The translations under genes were made by a program, and so were the position numbers. Below, piece after piece: positions 33,995-41,583 of a stretch of DNA of 59,689 nucleotides. Source of the stretch: Arthrobacter sp. ov118 (GTDB taxonomy: Bacteria; Actinomycetota; Actinomycetes; Actinomycetales; Micrococcaceae); the NCBI RefSeq assembly GCF_900116495.1, contig NZ_FPAY01000011.1, positions 1 to 59,689 on the forward strand, in the 5' to 3' direction. Numbering within the stretch: the stretch's first letter is position 1; each line of letters starts with the position of its first letter. The notes under the pieces were generated by a model. It was given only the letters and a program-made list of their open reading frames with translations. It had not been told where the DNA came from and ran no database searches.

Positions 33995-35461
33995 TTAGAA
34001 ACCGGCGGCCACGGCGGCCGCGGCCGCCAGCCATGCTCTCTGGGTTGCGGGCTGGAGGGCTTCATAGCGGATGGGGCCGTTGACCAGGGCCGGATCGTAG
34101 GGAATTCGCACGACTGCGCGGACGAACGGGGCGAAGCCGTCAGCGATCCGCTGTGCCTCGTCCCTGGCCCGCTTCAGGGCGTCTCCGCTCATGCTGCGCT
34201 TGGCGTCTGTGGACTCAGAGACGATCACGACGGCGTTGCGTGCCAGCTCCGCGTCATGCCCGCCCCGGGCCTCCAGCGTCTGCAGCGTCAGGCGCGCGGC
34301 TTCGGCGCGGTCCTCGATGGCTGTCACCGGGACGACGAGCTGGTTGGTGTGATCGATCATCCGCCGCCAGTTCGCGGCCCGGGCAGTGTTACCCGAGTCC
34401 ATGACTACCAGCCGGTAATAGCGGGTGAGCACCTGGTGGGCAATATCAACTTCCTCGGCGGTCACTTCGTGATCGCCTTCCTCGTTTTCATCCGAGCGCA
34501 GGACGTCGAACTTGTCGGCGGTCTGGTGATGGACGAACTTGGCGATTTCGGCCGCGTTCGTGCCCGGTGAAAGCAGGGTCCGGGAGGCCTCGATCAGGTC
34601 CAGGACGCTCCGGTCGTGGGAGCCCTTTTCCGTCCGCCAGCCCAGGGTTCCTTGGGATTCGTTGTTATCCCACGCGACCGTGGCCGCGCCGCTGTAGCGG
34701 GCGAGGATGGCCGAGAGCATCACCACGGTCGGTGTCTTGTTCGCCCCGCCCTTGCGGTTGACGACGGCAATGGTCCGGGGACCGGGCCAGTGCTGGCTGA
34801 CCGTGCGGACGTCCTTCCGCTCTGAGAGTTCTTCCTCCGAGGGGTCCATCCGCAATCCCAGCCGGGTCAGGGTTCCGCGCCAGCCCTGCGTGGCCGGTTC
34901 CAGCACCGGGGCGCTGACCAGGAAGGAGGTCTCTTTCAAGCTCCGGCGGGCCGGGGCGTCCTCCACGGCCGGGGCCGCTGCGGTAACTGTCTCAGGGGAG
35001 GGAGGCATTGTCGTTCCTGTCGGTGCTGTAGTTCCAGTGAGTGCGGCAGCTTCACTGTTCAGCCCGGACTGAGCCGGGCCCGGGGCCGTGTGGGGCTGCG
35101 CCGGTGCGACTGGGGCCGTCTGGGTGACGACGGCCACCCGGGGCGCTGCAGTAGTGGCGGCTTCCCTGATCCGGCGGCGGACCGGTTTGGGTGCGTAGCT
35201 GACGGATTCGGTGCTGCCGTCGGGGCTGACGATGAGTTCGCCGTGGCCTTCGGGGTCATCAATAGCCACCCGGACGGCCCGGTTCAGCGTCTTGGCTTCC
35301 CCGACGACGAGGGCCAGGGCGTTCTCGCGGAGCTGTTGCAGGGATCCTGCGCGTGCCACGGCGCGGGAGTTCCCGGCGACGATGACGTCGGCGGTGCCGT
35401 TGTCACGGACGATGGCCTGGATCTTGGGGAAAGCCAGTACGTCTGTCGGGGTAAGTCCCAT
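33995..35461 (-). CDS. MinD/ParA-like P-loop ATPase of the transfer operon
   Basis: 488 residues from ATG 35461, preferred for its AGGAAGAAG ribosome site; GTG 35500, overlapping the upstream stop (GTGA), would add 13 residues. An N-terminal domain of about 210 residues, then a disordered Ala/Pro/Thr linker and the ATPase domain TIAVVNRKGGANKTPTVVML. The loop KGGANKT (about 237-243) deviates from KGGxGKT, with Asn for the second conserved Gly. LVVMDSGNTARAANWRRMID carries the Walker B-type Asp. Such proteins occur in actinobacterial transfer loci, not in the plasmid's partition pair, and may position the secretion machinery. Confidence 0.82.
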   Translation of the reverse strand: MGLTPTDVLAFPKIQAIVRDNGTADVIVAGNSRAVARAGSLQQLRENALALVVGEAKTLNRAVRVAIDDPEGHGELIVSPDGSTESVSYAPKPVRRRIREAATTAAPRVAVVTQTAPVAPAQPHTAPGPAQSGLNSEAAALTGTTAPTGTTMPPSPETVTAAAPAVEDAPARRSLKETSFLVSAPVLEPATQGWRGTLTRLGLRMDPSEEELSERKDVRTVSQHWPGPRTIAVVNRKGGANKTPTVVMLSAILARYSGAATVAWDNNESQGTLGWRTEKGSHDRSVLDLIEASRTLLSPGTNAAEIAKFVHHQTADKFDVLRSDENEEGDHEVTAEEVDIAHQVLTRYYRLVVMDSGNTARAANWRRMIDHTNQLVVPVTAIEDRAEAARLTLQTLEARGGHDAELARNAVVIVSESTDAKRSMSGDALKRARDEAQRIADGFAPFVRAVVRIPYDPALVNGPIRYEALQPATQRAWLAAAAAVAAGF

Positions 35462-35496
35462 GAGCTTCTTCCTGTTCTTGAGCGGGGTGGTTTGGG

Positions 35497-36024
35497 TCAC
35501 CGGTCGGACGGCGGGGTGAGCCGGTTGACCTTCCAGGTGGAGTCTTTGGAAGTGCGCAGCAGCTGGAGCGCATAGGGGCCAATATCGGTCGGAACCGTGA
35601 CGGTGACGCCGTAGCCGTTGGCTTCATCCACGGCCAGTACCGCCGGCCCGGTCACCCGGTTCACCGAAATGTTGGCCGGGTCCACCGTGGAGTAGTCAGC
35701 CGTGGCCTGCGGGGTGAGCCAGCGGGCGAAGTCATTCGCCCAGAGAGCAGCGTCGGTGCCGGGGCGGGCGTAGTCGGCCATGGCCCGGGTCGCGACCTGG
35801 GCCGCCTCCCTCTTGCTTTCCTCGTCCCAGGCGATGCCGGAGGTGGGCGGGACGGTCCCGCCCAGGGCCTGGGACCTGCCGCCGGCGCTCATCGACGGAG
35901 CCACGGATGTCGCAGGGGCGGACATCGAGATGGGCTGGCCTTCCGGACCGCCGCCAGTGGTCGCCGTGGGTGCGCACGCCGTGCACAGGAGCACGGCGGA
36001 CAGGACTGTCAGGGTGCGTTTCAC
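35497..36024 (-). CDS. Transfer-operon lipoprotein with NTF2-like/VirB8-like candidate domain
   Basis: 175 residues. A signal peptide (MKRTLTVLSAVLLCTACAP) ends in the lipobox LCTAC (C17), followed by a Gly/Ser/Pro linker and a domain with DDAALWANDFARWLTP-like sequence and ALQLLRTSKDSTWKVNRLTPP. The ending resembles the last strand of VirB8/TcpC-type domains. Exported and lipid-anchored, probably an extracellular component of the channel. Its ATG overlaps the stop of the CHAP gene (ATGA). Confidence 0.75.
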   Translation of the reverse strand: MKRTLTVLSAVLLCTACAPTATTGGGPEGQPISMSAPATSVAPSMSAGGRSQALGGTVPPTSGIAWDEESKREAAQVATRAMADYARPGTDAALWANDFARWLTPQATADYSTVDPANISVNRVTGPAVLAVDEANGYGVTVTVPTDIGPYALQLLRTSKDSTWKVNRLTPPSDR

Positions 36025-37073
36025 TTCTTCTCCTCCGAGCCTGGCACGTACAGGAACGCGCTGGGCACAGCGTTGTTCACGGTGCGGGTGTAGTACTGGT
36101 GGTCTTCCGGGGCCGGGTTGCCGTTGTAGCCCTCTTCCAGATAAGTCCCGTCAGTGTTGAGGGCCTTCACGACGGCGACGTGGCCGTAGGTGGGGTCCGC
36201 TCCCCCGGCCCCGGGCGCGTACCAGACAATCGCGCCGACCCGCGGCGCGGTGCCGGTGGGCCAGCCGCGGGCGTTCCAGCCGTCCCGCCAGGACAGGGCC
36301 GAGCCGAGATTCACGCCGTCGGGACGGAAGGTGCTGTTGAGGATCTTGTACGGGGCCGCGGTGCTGCCGAGCTGCTGGTTCACCCGCCACAGGGCGAAGT
36401 CCACACACTCACGGTTGAACATCCCCAAAGCGCTCGGCTGGTAGACGGCAGCGTTGGCCCACGGCAGGTCATCGCCCGCACCGGAAGCGCCGGGAATCGC
36501 ACAGCCCGCGCCGGTGAGGGAAAGCTTCGTGTCTGAAAGCGCTTCGACGATCTTCGTTGCGGGCACCCAATAGCGCCGGTAGTGATACGGATCGGCGTTT
36601 CGCTGGACCCGGTTGGCAGCGATCGTCGGCTCCAAAGACTCCCAGCCGTCGATCTTCTGCAAGGCCCTTACGAAGTTGGCCGCGCTGATGGACGGGTTCA
36701 TCCGGTCCGCGTAGGAACCCCAGGCACCGTTATCCCGTTGCTGAAACAGACCCCGGGAATCCGGTCCGGCCCCGTCGCCGATATCCAACACCCGCAGGCC
36801 CGACTCCCCCAGGGCCACCATCACACTGATCATCTGGCCCTTGGCCGAGAGGTTCAGGCTCTTGCCCGCGTTCATGATCGCTGCAGCATTCGTCAGCTGC
36901 TCAGGTGAGTATTCGTGGAACTTCGTGTCGGCGCTGATCGACACGGAGACCGAGGGGTCACAAACGGCCGCAGCTGGAGTCGACCCGAGGAGCAGAACAA
37001 TCGATAGGACAAGGCCCAGGAAGACCGCGGGCATGATAATCACAGTGCCGATCAGCAGTCCCTTCGGCTTCAT
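36021..37073 (-). CDS. Membrane-anchored muralytic enzyme: lytic transglycosylase-like plus CHAP domain
   Basis: 350 residues from ATG 37073. A membrane helix (LLIGTVIIMPAVFLGLVLSIVLLL) is followed by a lysozyme-like domain (MISVMVALGESGLRVLD with the catalytic Glu in LGESG, then GLFQQRDNGAWGS) and a C-terminal CHAP amidase/peptidase with C in FNRECVDFALWRV and H in TYGHVAVVKAL. This two-domain arrangement is the Gram-positive VirB1 counterpart (as in Tn916/pCW3 hydrolases), opening peptidoglycan for the channel. It is the first gene of the transfer operon. Ribosome site is weak; GTG nine bases upstream is an alternative. Confidence 0.85.
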   Translation of the reverse strand: MKPKGLLIGTVIIMPAVFLGLVLSIVLLLGSTPAAAVCDPSVSVSISADTKFHEYSPEQLTNAAAIMNAGKSLNLSAKGQMISVMVALGESGLRVLDIGDGAGPDSRGLFQQRDNGAWGSYADRMNPSISAANFVRALQKIDGWESLEPTIAANRVQRNADPYHYRRYWVPATKIVEALSDTKLSLTGAGCAIPGASGAGDDLPWANAAVYQPSALGMFNRECVDFALWRVNQQLGSTAAPYKILNSTFRPDGVNLGSALSWRDGWNARGWPTGTAPRVGAIVWYAPGAGGADPTYGHVAVVKALNTDGTYLEEGYNGNPAPEDHQYYTRTVNNAVPSAFLYVPGSEEKK

Positions 37074-37174
37074 GCGAGCCACCGAGTCAGACCGTTTTGA
37101 ACTCCATTGCTTAGTAATAGAGTGCGATGGCAAAGGAGGCACTGATTCTCCATGGCGTCAGGCAAGATGGATCC

Positions 37175-37489
37175 ATGCCAAGCCTGATCCGACCAAAACT
37201 GCCGCCCGAAGTTGAGATGGCAATCAGTCTTTTGGGCAACCGTGCCCGAGTGGACATCCTGCGCCGCCTGTCGATGCTCGGCCCGTCGACCATTGGGCGC
37301 CTGCACGCTGCGGTGGATATCAGCCGACCCAGCCTGAATCGGCACCTCGATTTTCTCGCCAAGGCGGGTCTGGTGCAGACCGATCCTCCCGCAGGTATGC
37401 GCCACGGCAAGGATGTCGTCTATATGGTTCAATCCGCTCGAGTCCGAGAGCTGACCCAGAAGTACACCAGTTATGTCCAAGGCATGTGA
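37175..37489 (+). CDS. ArsR/MarR-like winged-helix regulator
   Basis: 104 residues from ATG 37175; an in-frame ATG at 37127 would overlap the divergent promoter of the transfer operon. VEMAISLLGNRARVDILRRLSMLGPSTIGRLHAAVDISRPSLNRHLDFLAKAGLVQTDPP is a clear winged-helix domain with recognition helix RPSLNRHL. No cysteine metal site is seen. Divergent from the transfer operon, hence a candidate regulator of conjugation. Confidence 0.78.
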   Translation: MPSLIRPKLPPEVEMAISLLGNRARVDILRRLSMLGPSTIGRLHAAVDISRPSLNRHLDFLAKAGLVQTDPPAGMRHGKDVVYMVQSARVRELTQKYTSYVQGM

Positions 37490-37583
37490 CCGCGACTGTC
37501 CCAGGACGCGCCGGCAGTACGCCGGTGCTCGGTGGCGGGTCGTACAACTTATCGTGGTGGGCACATGTCCACGATAGCAGGGC

Positions 37584-37597
37584 TGAAACATGTTTCA
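37584..37597. promoter_or_regulatory. 14-bp palindrome, second copy of the cassette-promoter palindrome
   Basis: TGAAACATGTTTCA, a perfect palindrome, lies 9 bp beyond the XRE regulator stop. The same sequence occurs at 40764-40777 at the start of the same cassette. It also contains ATG followed by TTTCA, like the start codon there. Possibly an operator for the XRE regulator or a boundary of the cassette. Confidence 0.55.
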
Positions 37598-37605
37598 ACC
37601 ATGAT

Positions 37606-38061
37606 TCAGTCGCTTTCGGGTTCCTTGCTTTCGTAGGAGTCCACATCGTCCAAGAGTGCGTTGATCGCCTCGAGGGTCTTAATGTCGATGTCGCCGAGAG
37701 TTCGGGCCGCGATGTTCTTCAGCTTGTTCCGGCGCATCTTCTTCAGGAGCTGCAGCTCGCGCTCAATCCGTTCCGGGAGTTCGCCGGATTCATCCGTCAG
37801 GTACGCCGGTTCCACTTTGAAGAATTTGGCCATGGCGACGAGGGCTTCTTTGGGGACGGTATCTGGAGATTCACCGGAGCGAATTCGCCACCAGCGCGTT
37901 CGAGAAAGCTCGTAGCCGTTTTCGCGCACGCCTGCCTGGATGTCTGCGAACTCATAGGGTTCTCCGCCTTCGGCCACCACGACGTCCAGGAGGAGGTTCA
38001 CCTTGCGAGCAAGCGTCTCCGCCCGCTCTAGCCGATCGCGGGGACTGTCACCGCCAACCAT
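37606..38061 (-). CDS. XRE/EspR-like DNA-binding regulator
   Basis: 151 residues from ATG 38061 (TGGGG upstream); ATG 38085 gives 159 residues, 6 bp after the hydrolase stop. YEFADIQAGVRENGYELSRTRWWRIRSGE and EALVAMAKFFKVEPAYLTDE match the EspR-type helix-turn-helix seen with ESX-1 regulation in mycobacteria, in which the domain dimerises through the C-terminal helices. Last gene of the four-gene cassette; probably controls it through the duplicated palindrome. Confidence 0.8.
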   Translation of the reverse strand: MVGGDSPRDRLERAETLARKVNLLLDVVVAEGGEPYEFADIQAGVRENGYELSRTRWWRIRSGESPDTVPKEALVAMAKFFKVEPAYLTDESGELPERIERELQLLKKMRRNKLKNIAARTLGDIDIKTLEAINALLDDVDSYESKEPESD

Positions 38062-38091
38062 AAATTCAACCCCATTCAATTTCAATCGCTG

Positions 38092-39246
38092 TTAGCCGCA
38101 GCTGGTTCCCGCCGGGCCCGGCGGGAACCAATATTCATACCAACGGCGTACAGCCAGATCCCACCCTACCGGGTCGGAATTCCATTCTTGTGTGTGTCCG
38201 GAACAGTCGAACTCCACGAGTTCTATCCGGTCTTTATGTGCTTGCGCGAAGTGAGCGGAAGTTTCAAAGGGAACGGACCAGTCATTCCTATTGTGGAGGA
38301 TCAGGACCGGGATACTCAGGGCGGTCTGGAATCTGGCCCGATCAGCACCGCGCACCTCCAACGGACCCTCGAGGCCGGCCAGTCTGCTGAATCCGTTGAG
38401 CGCTAGGAGCCGGGCTATGAGTGAGCCAAGGAGTTTTGGACACCGGTGATGGCGGGCGTTGGCACGCAATACGTCCTCCCAGACCAAAACCGGCGAGATC
38501 ATAACGAGGCCCTTGATCATCTCTGCCAACGACGACCGCTGCACCGTATTTAGGGCCATCGTTGCCCCGAGGGACCAGCCAAACACCACACATTCAGTTC
38601 CGCCGCGCTCCGGAATAAACCGAAGAGCTGCTTCTAGATCGCGCCACTCCGATTCGCCCAAATGCGATCGAGCGTCTCTCGAGCGAGGGCCCTCGCCGTC
38701 ATTCCGATATGAGATGACCAATGAGCTGAGTCCCATACGCGATGCGGTCTCAACCCCACGAAGCGTCTGTGCCCGGGCGCTCCCTTGCCCATGGACATGA
38801 ATGGCCCAGCGGTCAGTTCCCCGGTCGATCATCCAGGCAGGGGCTGGGCCGAGAGTTGTCTCGACAAAAGTCTCGACCACGTCAGCTGCAGCGGACGACG
38901 GATCGACCGAGACAATGCCACTCCACCTCCCTCTGGACTCCAAGGACAGGCCCGCAGGCCGATGAAGGAGGCTACGCGTGACCCTGCCGTCACTGGTGGA
39001 AATGACCGGACCGATGACGGCCGGGGGGCCGCCTGCCGAGAGCTGCAGGCCGAACTGCCCGGGCGCCAGCGTGTGTCTCGTGGCTGGGAGCTCGATCTCG
39101 CTATCGGAAATTGCTAAAGGGGCGGTCCCGTAGCGGCGCCTGTACGTGGCTGAAGTCGCCTGACGGGCGGCCCATGCCGCACCGGCAAGGGCGCCCGCAG
39201 CACCAAGTAGCCCGGAACAGGCAACAGCCTTCAGCGGGGACGCCAC
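38092..39246 (-). CDS. Membrane-anchored alpha/beta hydrolase
   Basis: 384 residues from GTG 39246, overlapping the upstream gene's end by 16 bp; the larger frame upstream is antisense noise. An N-terminal hydrophobic stretch (ACSGLLGAAGALAGAAWAAR) suggests a membrane anchor. The catalytic triad is visible: nucleophile S225 in FGWSLGATMA, D322 in HNRNDWSVP, and H351 in CSGHTQEW. WAIHVHGQGSARAQT precedes the fold. Cell-envelope esterase/lipase or peptidase-type function; substrate unknown. It sits in the metalloprotease/7-TM/XRE cassette. Confidence 0.85.
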   Translation of the reverse strand: MASPLKAVACSGLLGAAGALAGAAWAARQATSATYRRRYGTAPLAISDSEIELPATRHTLAPGQFGLQLSAGGPPAVIGPVISTSDGRVTRSLLHRPAGLSLESRGRWSGIVSVDPSSAAADVVETFVETTLGPAPAWMIDRGTDRWAIHVHGQGSARAQTLRGVETASRMGLSSLVISYRNDGEGPRSRDARSHLGESEWRDLEAALRFIPERGGTECVVFGWSLGATMALNTVQRSSLAEMIKGLVMISPVLVWEDVLRANARHHRCPKLLGSLIARLLALNGFSRLAGLEGPLEVRGADRARFQTALSIPVLILHNRNDWSVPFETSAHFAQAHKDRIELVEFDCSGHTQEWNSDPVGWDLAVRRWYEYWFPPGPAGTSCG

Positions 39247-40217
39247 GACAGCCGCTCGAGGTGGTCGGAGGCGCTGGCCAGTTTTCCGAGGCCCTCGGCG
39301 CCGATTCTGTCTCTTGCTTCGGGATCCCGGGCCAAGGAGTCCTGGATCTCCACAATCATGCGGTGCAGCTCGCTGCGCCGGCGGTCCTGGCGTTTCGGAA
39401 CCACACCAAGGTCCAGCGTCAGCCCGGCGTTCCCGGCTACTGCCTGTCCCCAGACAGGTTCCAGACCCGCAAGCACCGAGCTGGTTCGCGCCGTTTCGTA
39501 GATGGCAGTGACTTTGCGGCTGGCAGGAGGCAAAGCCATACCGGTACAAAGAAAAAGGAACGTAGCCGAATTCAACACCGCGTAAATTCCGGACAGGGCG
39601 GAGAGTGCCTCAACCTTACCGAGCACGTGAAGTGCATCCAGTACGAGCACATCGACGACGAACAGGACAGCGGACAGGCATCCCACGCCAACAAGCGCGA
39701 ACGCTACGGTGTAGATTCCGGTGGTCCAGGCCTTCCGAAAGCGCAGGCAGGTCCAGCCTGCGGCAGCCATAACCGCGCCAATGTAAAGGTACTGGCCAGC
39801 CGAATACAGGGCCGCCGCCCACTGCCCTCCGTAATCCCGCATGAACGACGTCGACGTAACAGGAGCATCGATCAGAACGAACAAGATGATCGCCGATATC
39901 GCTGTGCCCACAAGTCCTGCTTTGGCCGATACGTCGTACGAGGATTTCCTGCCGTAGGATGCCGGCTGTGCAGCCCGATGAATGGCGCGGGCGAGAAAAT
40001 AGACACCCGCCAGCAAGAGAAGGTTCGCTCCAAGGTCCGCATAGTTCCTCCCGCCGACCCACCCATCTGCGAGCAGGTAAACAGGGTTAATGTTGAGGAC
40101 CATGGACACGGAAATCAGCACTGAAGCCCATAGGATGCTGGTGTCTTTACCCTGACCGCGTGACGCGATGACAATGAGCGTCAGGGTGACCATCAGCCCC
40201 GCTGCGATGATCTCCAT
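39231..40217 (-). CDS. MAB_1171c-like polytopic membrane protein
   Basis: 328 residues. Seven hydrophobic helices (including AAGLMVTLTLIVIASR, ILWASVLISVSMVLNINPVY and TGIYTVAFALVGVGCLSAVL) and a cytoplasmic helical C-terminus of about 100 residues (ELHRMIVEIQDSLARDPEAR). This matches the MAB_1171c family, annotated as putative transporters but without known activity, usually beside an XRE regulator and an ImmA-type protease in actinobacteria. Overlaps the protease gene by 1 bp. A membrane sensor whose tail is cut or bound by the protease is a plausible alternative to a transport role. Confidence 0.82.
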   Translation of the reverse strand: MEIIAAGLMVTLTLIVIASRGQGKDTSILWASVLISVSMVLNINPVYLLADGWVGGRNYADLGANLLLLAGVYFLARAIHRAAQPASYGRKSSYDVSAKAGLVGTAISAIILFVLIDAPVTSTSFMRDYGGQWAAALYSAGQYLYIGAVMAAAGWTCLRFRKAWTTGIYTVAFALVGVGCLSAVLFVVDVLVLDALHVLGKVEALSALSGIYAVLNSATFLFLCTGMALPPASRKVTAIYETARTSSVLAGLEPVWGQAVAGNAGLTLDLGVVPKRQDRRRSELHRMIVEIQDSLARDPEARDRIGAEGLGKLASASDHLERLSWRPR

Positions 40218-40771
40218 CAGCCGAAGACGTCCTCGAAGGCGCCCGGTTCACCAGGCCCTGCCCTCAACGCCTCAGCCATGAGATCGGCAAGGTACTCGGC
40301 CGTGGCCTCTTCCAAGGTCCGGAACTCGGTCCGCATGAGGGCCCTGCGCACAATCTCCGGAGACAGGCCACGAAAGCCGCTCTTTAGGACGGTGCCCGCA
40401 CCGGGAGTTGTGTCGTGGCCCAGGACCATGTGAGCAAGTTCGTGAAGAATGAACTGCTGACGCTGCAGCTCCCAGGGCGTCGGGGGATGAAACACCCACT
40501 CGATCTTCGCCCCCGGCAACCACAGACCACAGATGGACGTGCCGACCAACTTCTCGGTGGCACGAATCCGGATTCGCTTGCCGCGGAGATCTTCGATGAC
40601 GCTCAGAAGCAGACTCAGAGTCAGGCCGACTGGCAGTTCCAATGCCGCGAACGCGCCGGATGCATCGCGGAAAGCCTCTTGAGATGTAGTTACAGACAGG
40701 GAACGCAGAGCTTGCGTCACAACAACATGACCCTTCAATAGCTTCAATGGGGATAGGCTAGGTTGAAACAT
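40217..40771 (-). CDS. ImmA/IrrE-like zinc metalloprotease
   Basis: 184 residues. HELAHMVLGH (110-119) is the HExxH zinc motif, followed by EEATAEYLADLM (E155/E159), the downstream ligand seen in ImmA/IrrE-type proteases. The N-terminal half shows no HTH. ImmA/IrrE enzymes cleave XRE-type repressors in response to stress, and the operon contains an XRE protein. The ATG at 40771 lies inside a 16-bp palindrome. First gene of the cassette. Confidence 0.86.
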   Translation of the reverse strand: MFQPSLSPLKLLKGHVVVTQALRSLSVTTSQEAFRDASGAFAALELPVGLTLSLLLSVIEDLRGKRIRIRATEKLVGTSICGLWLPGAKIEWVFHPPTPWELQRQQFILHELAHMVLGHDTTPGAGTVLKSGFRGLSPEIVRRALMRTEFRTLEEATAEYLADLMAEALRAGPGEPGAFEDVFG

Positions 40772-40778
40772 GTTTCAA
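40763..40778. promoter_or_regulatory. 16-bp palindrome overlapping the metalloprotease start codon
   Basis: TTGAAACATGTTTCAA is a perfect palindrome; its ATG at 40771-40769 (minus strand) is the metalloprotease start. Followed on the plus strand by a related half, CAAACATGTTTTAG. The same 14-bp core recurs at 37584-37597. Overlap with the start codon implies autoregulation or a leaderless transcript blocked by a bound repressor. Confidence 0.55.
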
Positions 40779-41240
40779 ACATGTTTTAGTCTGGTTTAGG
40801 GTTCAGCATATCCCGGGCAGAACGGCCCAACCATATCAAGAGGGACTCAGAAGTGTGTGCCATCACCAGGGGAAGGAGGGCCGTCCATGGCTGACGCCCC
40901 GGCACCGCACCCACCCGCCCACGACGTGTCCGAATGCAGCCCCTCCGCCGTCAATCTTCCAGTCGGCGGGGTCACCGAAAGAGCGACTCATGTCGGCGCG
41001 TCGGACTGCCATCCCACCAGGAAGATAGAGTTTCAGCGCAGGCCTGCGAAGCCCAAGGAAAGTGTGGTGCGACACGCGGAGTCGTTTTCTGTAAACAAAT
41101 CCCCGGATGTCGCCGAAAGCAGTGCTAATTTCAGTTCAGCCGATAGCTGTAAACAGAAACCTCACAGTGGTCGACTCCAGGTAGCACCAGCGATGAAGCA
41201 GCCACAACCGCAGGTTGTGCGAGATTCAAAGGACATGACC
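40779..41240. other. Region between cassette and RHH gene
   Basis: About 460 bp. An open frame runs in line with the RHH gene from 40857, but its residues are unstructured and the RHH gene has its own ribosome site, so I treat this as upstream DNA. It carries two CTGTAAACA repeats (about 41088 and 41148), possible binding sites for the RHH protein or the Rep. Confidence 0.5.
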
Positions 41241-41474
41241 ATGAGCGCAGTAATCAATCGTGGAGGCGGACGGCCCAGCAAGGGCCTACGCAAATACATT
41301 GGCTTCCGCACGCAGGCTAAGACTGCGGAGGACGTTCAGATGATCGCTGCCGCCAAAGGCATGACTGTCACTGATTACGTTTCCTCTGCCGTCGACCGGT
41401 CCCTGCGCGAAGACCTGGCATTGCTGGATCATTTCGCGCATCAGGAGGAACTGCCGATCCGCATAGCCTCATAA
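41241..41474 (+). CDS. Small ribbon-helix-helix type DNA-binding protein
   Basis: 77 residues from ATG 41241, chosen for AAAGGA seven bases upstream; an upstream in-frame GTG at 40857 would add a low-complexity 128-residue leader. KYIGFRTQAKTAEDVQMIAAAKGMTVTDYVSSAVDRSLRED has the beta-strand plus two helices of an RHH/CopG-like fold. Located just before the Rep gene and followed by a terminator hairpin. A plasmid copy-number repressor is a reasonable reading; not proven. Confidence 0.65.
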   Translation: MSAVINRGGGRPSKGLRKYIGFRTQAKTAEDVQMIAAAKGMTVTDYVSSAVDRSLREDLALLDHFAHQEELPIRIAS

Positions 41475-41479
41475 CAGAA

Positions 41480-41504
41480 GAAGGCCCGCACTAGGCGGGC
41501 CTTC
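41480..41504 (+). terminator. Hairpin after the RHH gene
   Basis: GAAGGCCCGC (41480-41489), loop ACTAG, GCGGGCCTTC (41495-41504): a perfect 10-bp stem 5 bases past the RHH stop codon, before the Rep gene. No T-run. Confidence 0.65.
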
Positions 41505-41583
41505 GAAGCTGAAGATCCACGATCCGGGAAGCTTGCCGGCGAACAGATCGTAGATCGGATGGAAGACCTTTACAGGACTTCAT

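Noticed and set aside
37070..37591. Minus-strand frame starting MFQPC at the second palindrome
   Set aside because: Overlaps the ArsR-like gene and transfer promoter, no family match; similarity of its start to the metalloprotease start comes only from the shared palindrome.
40857..41240. N-terminal extension of the RHH protein from GTG 40857
   Set aside because: The extra 128 residues are disordered and AT-mixed, and a ribosome site precedes ATG 41241; kept as upstream DNA.
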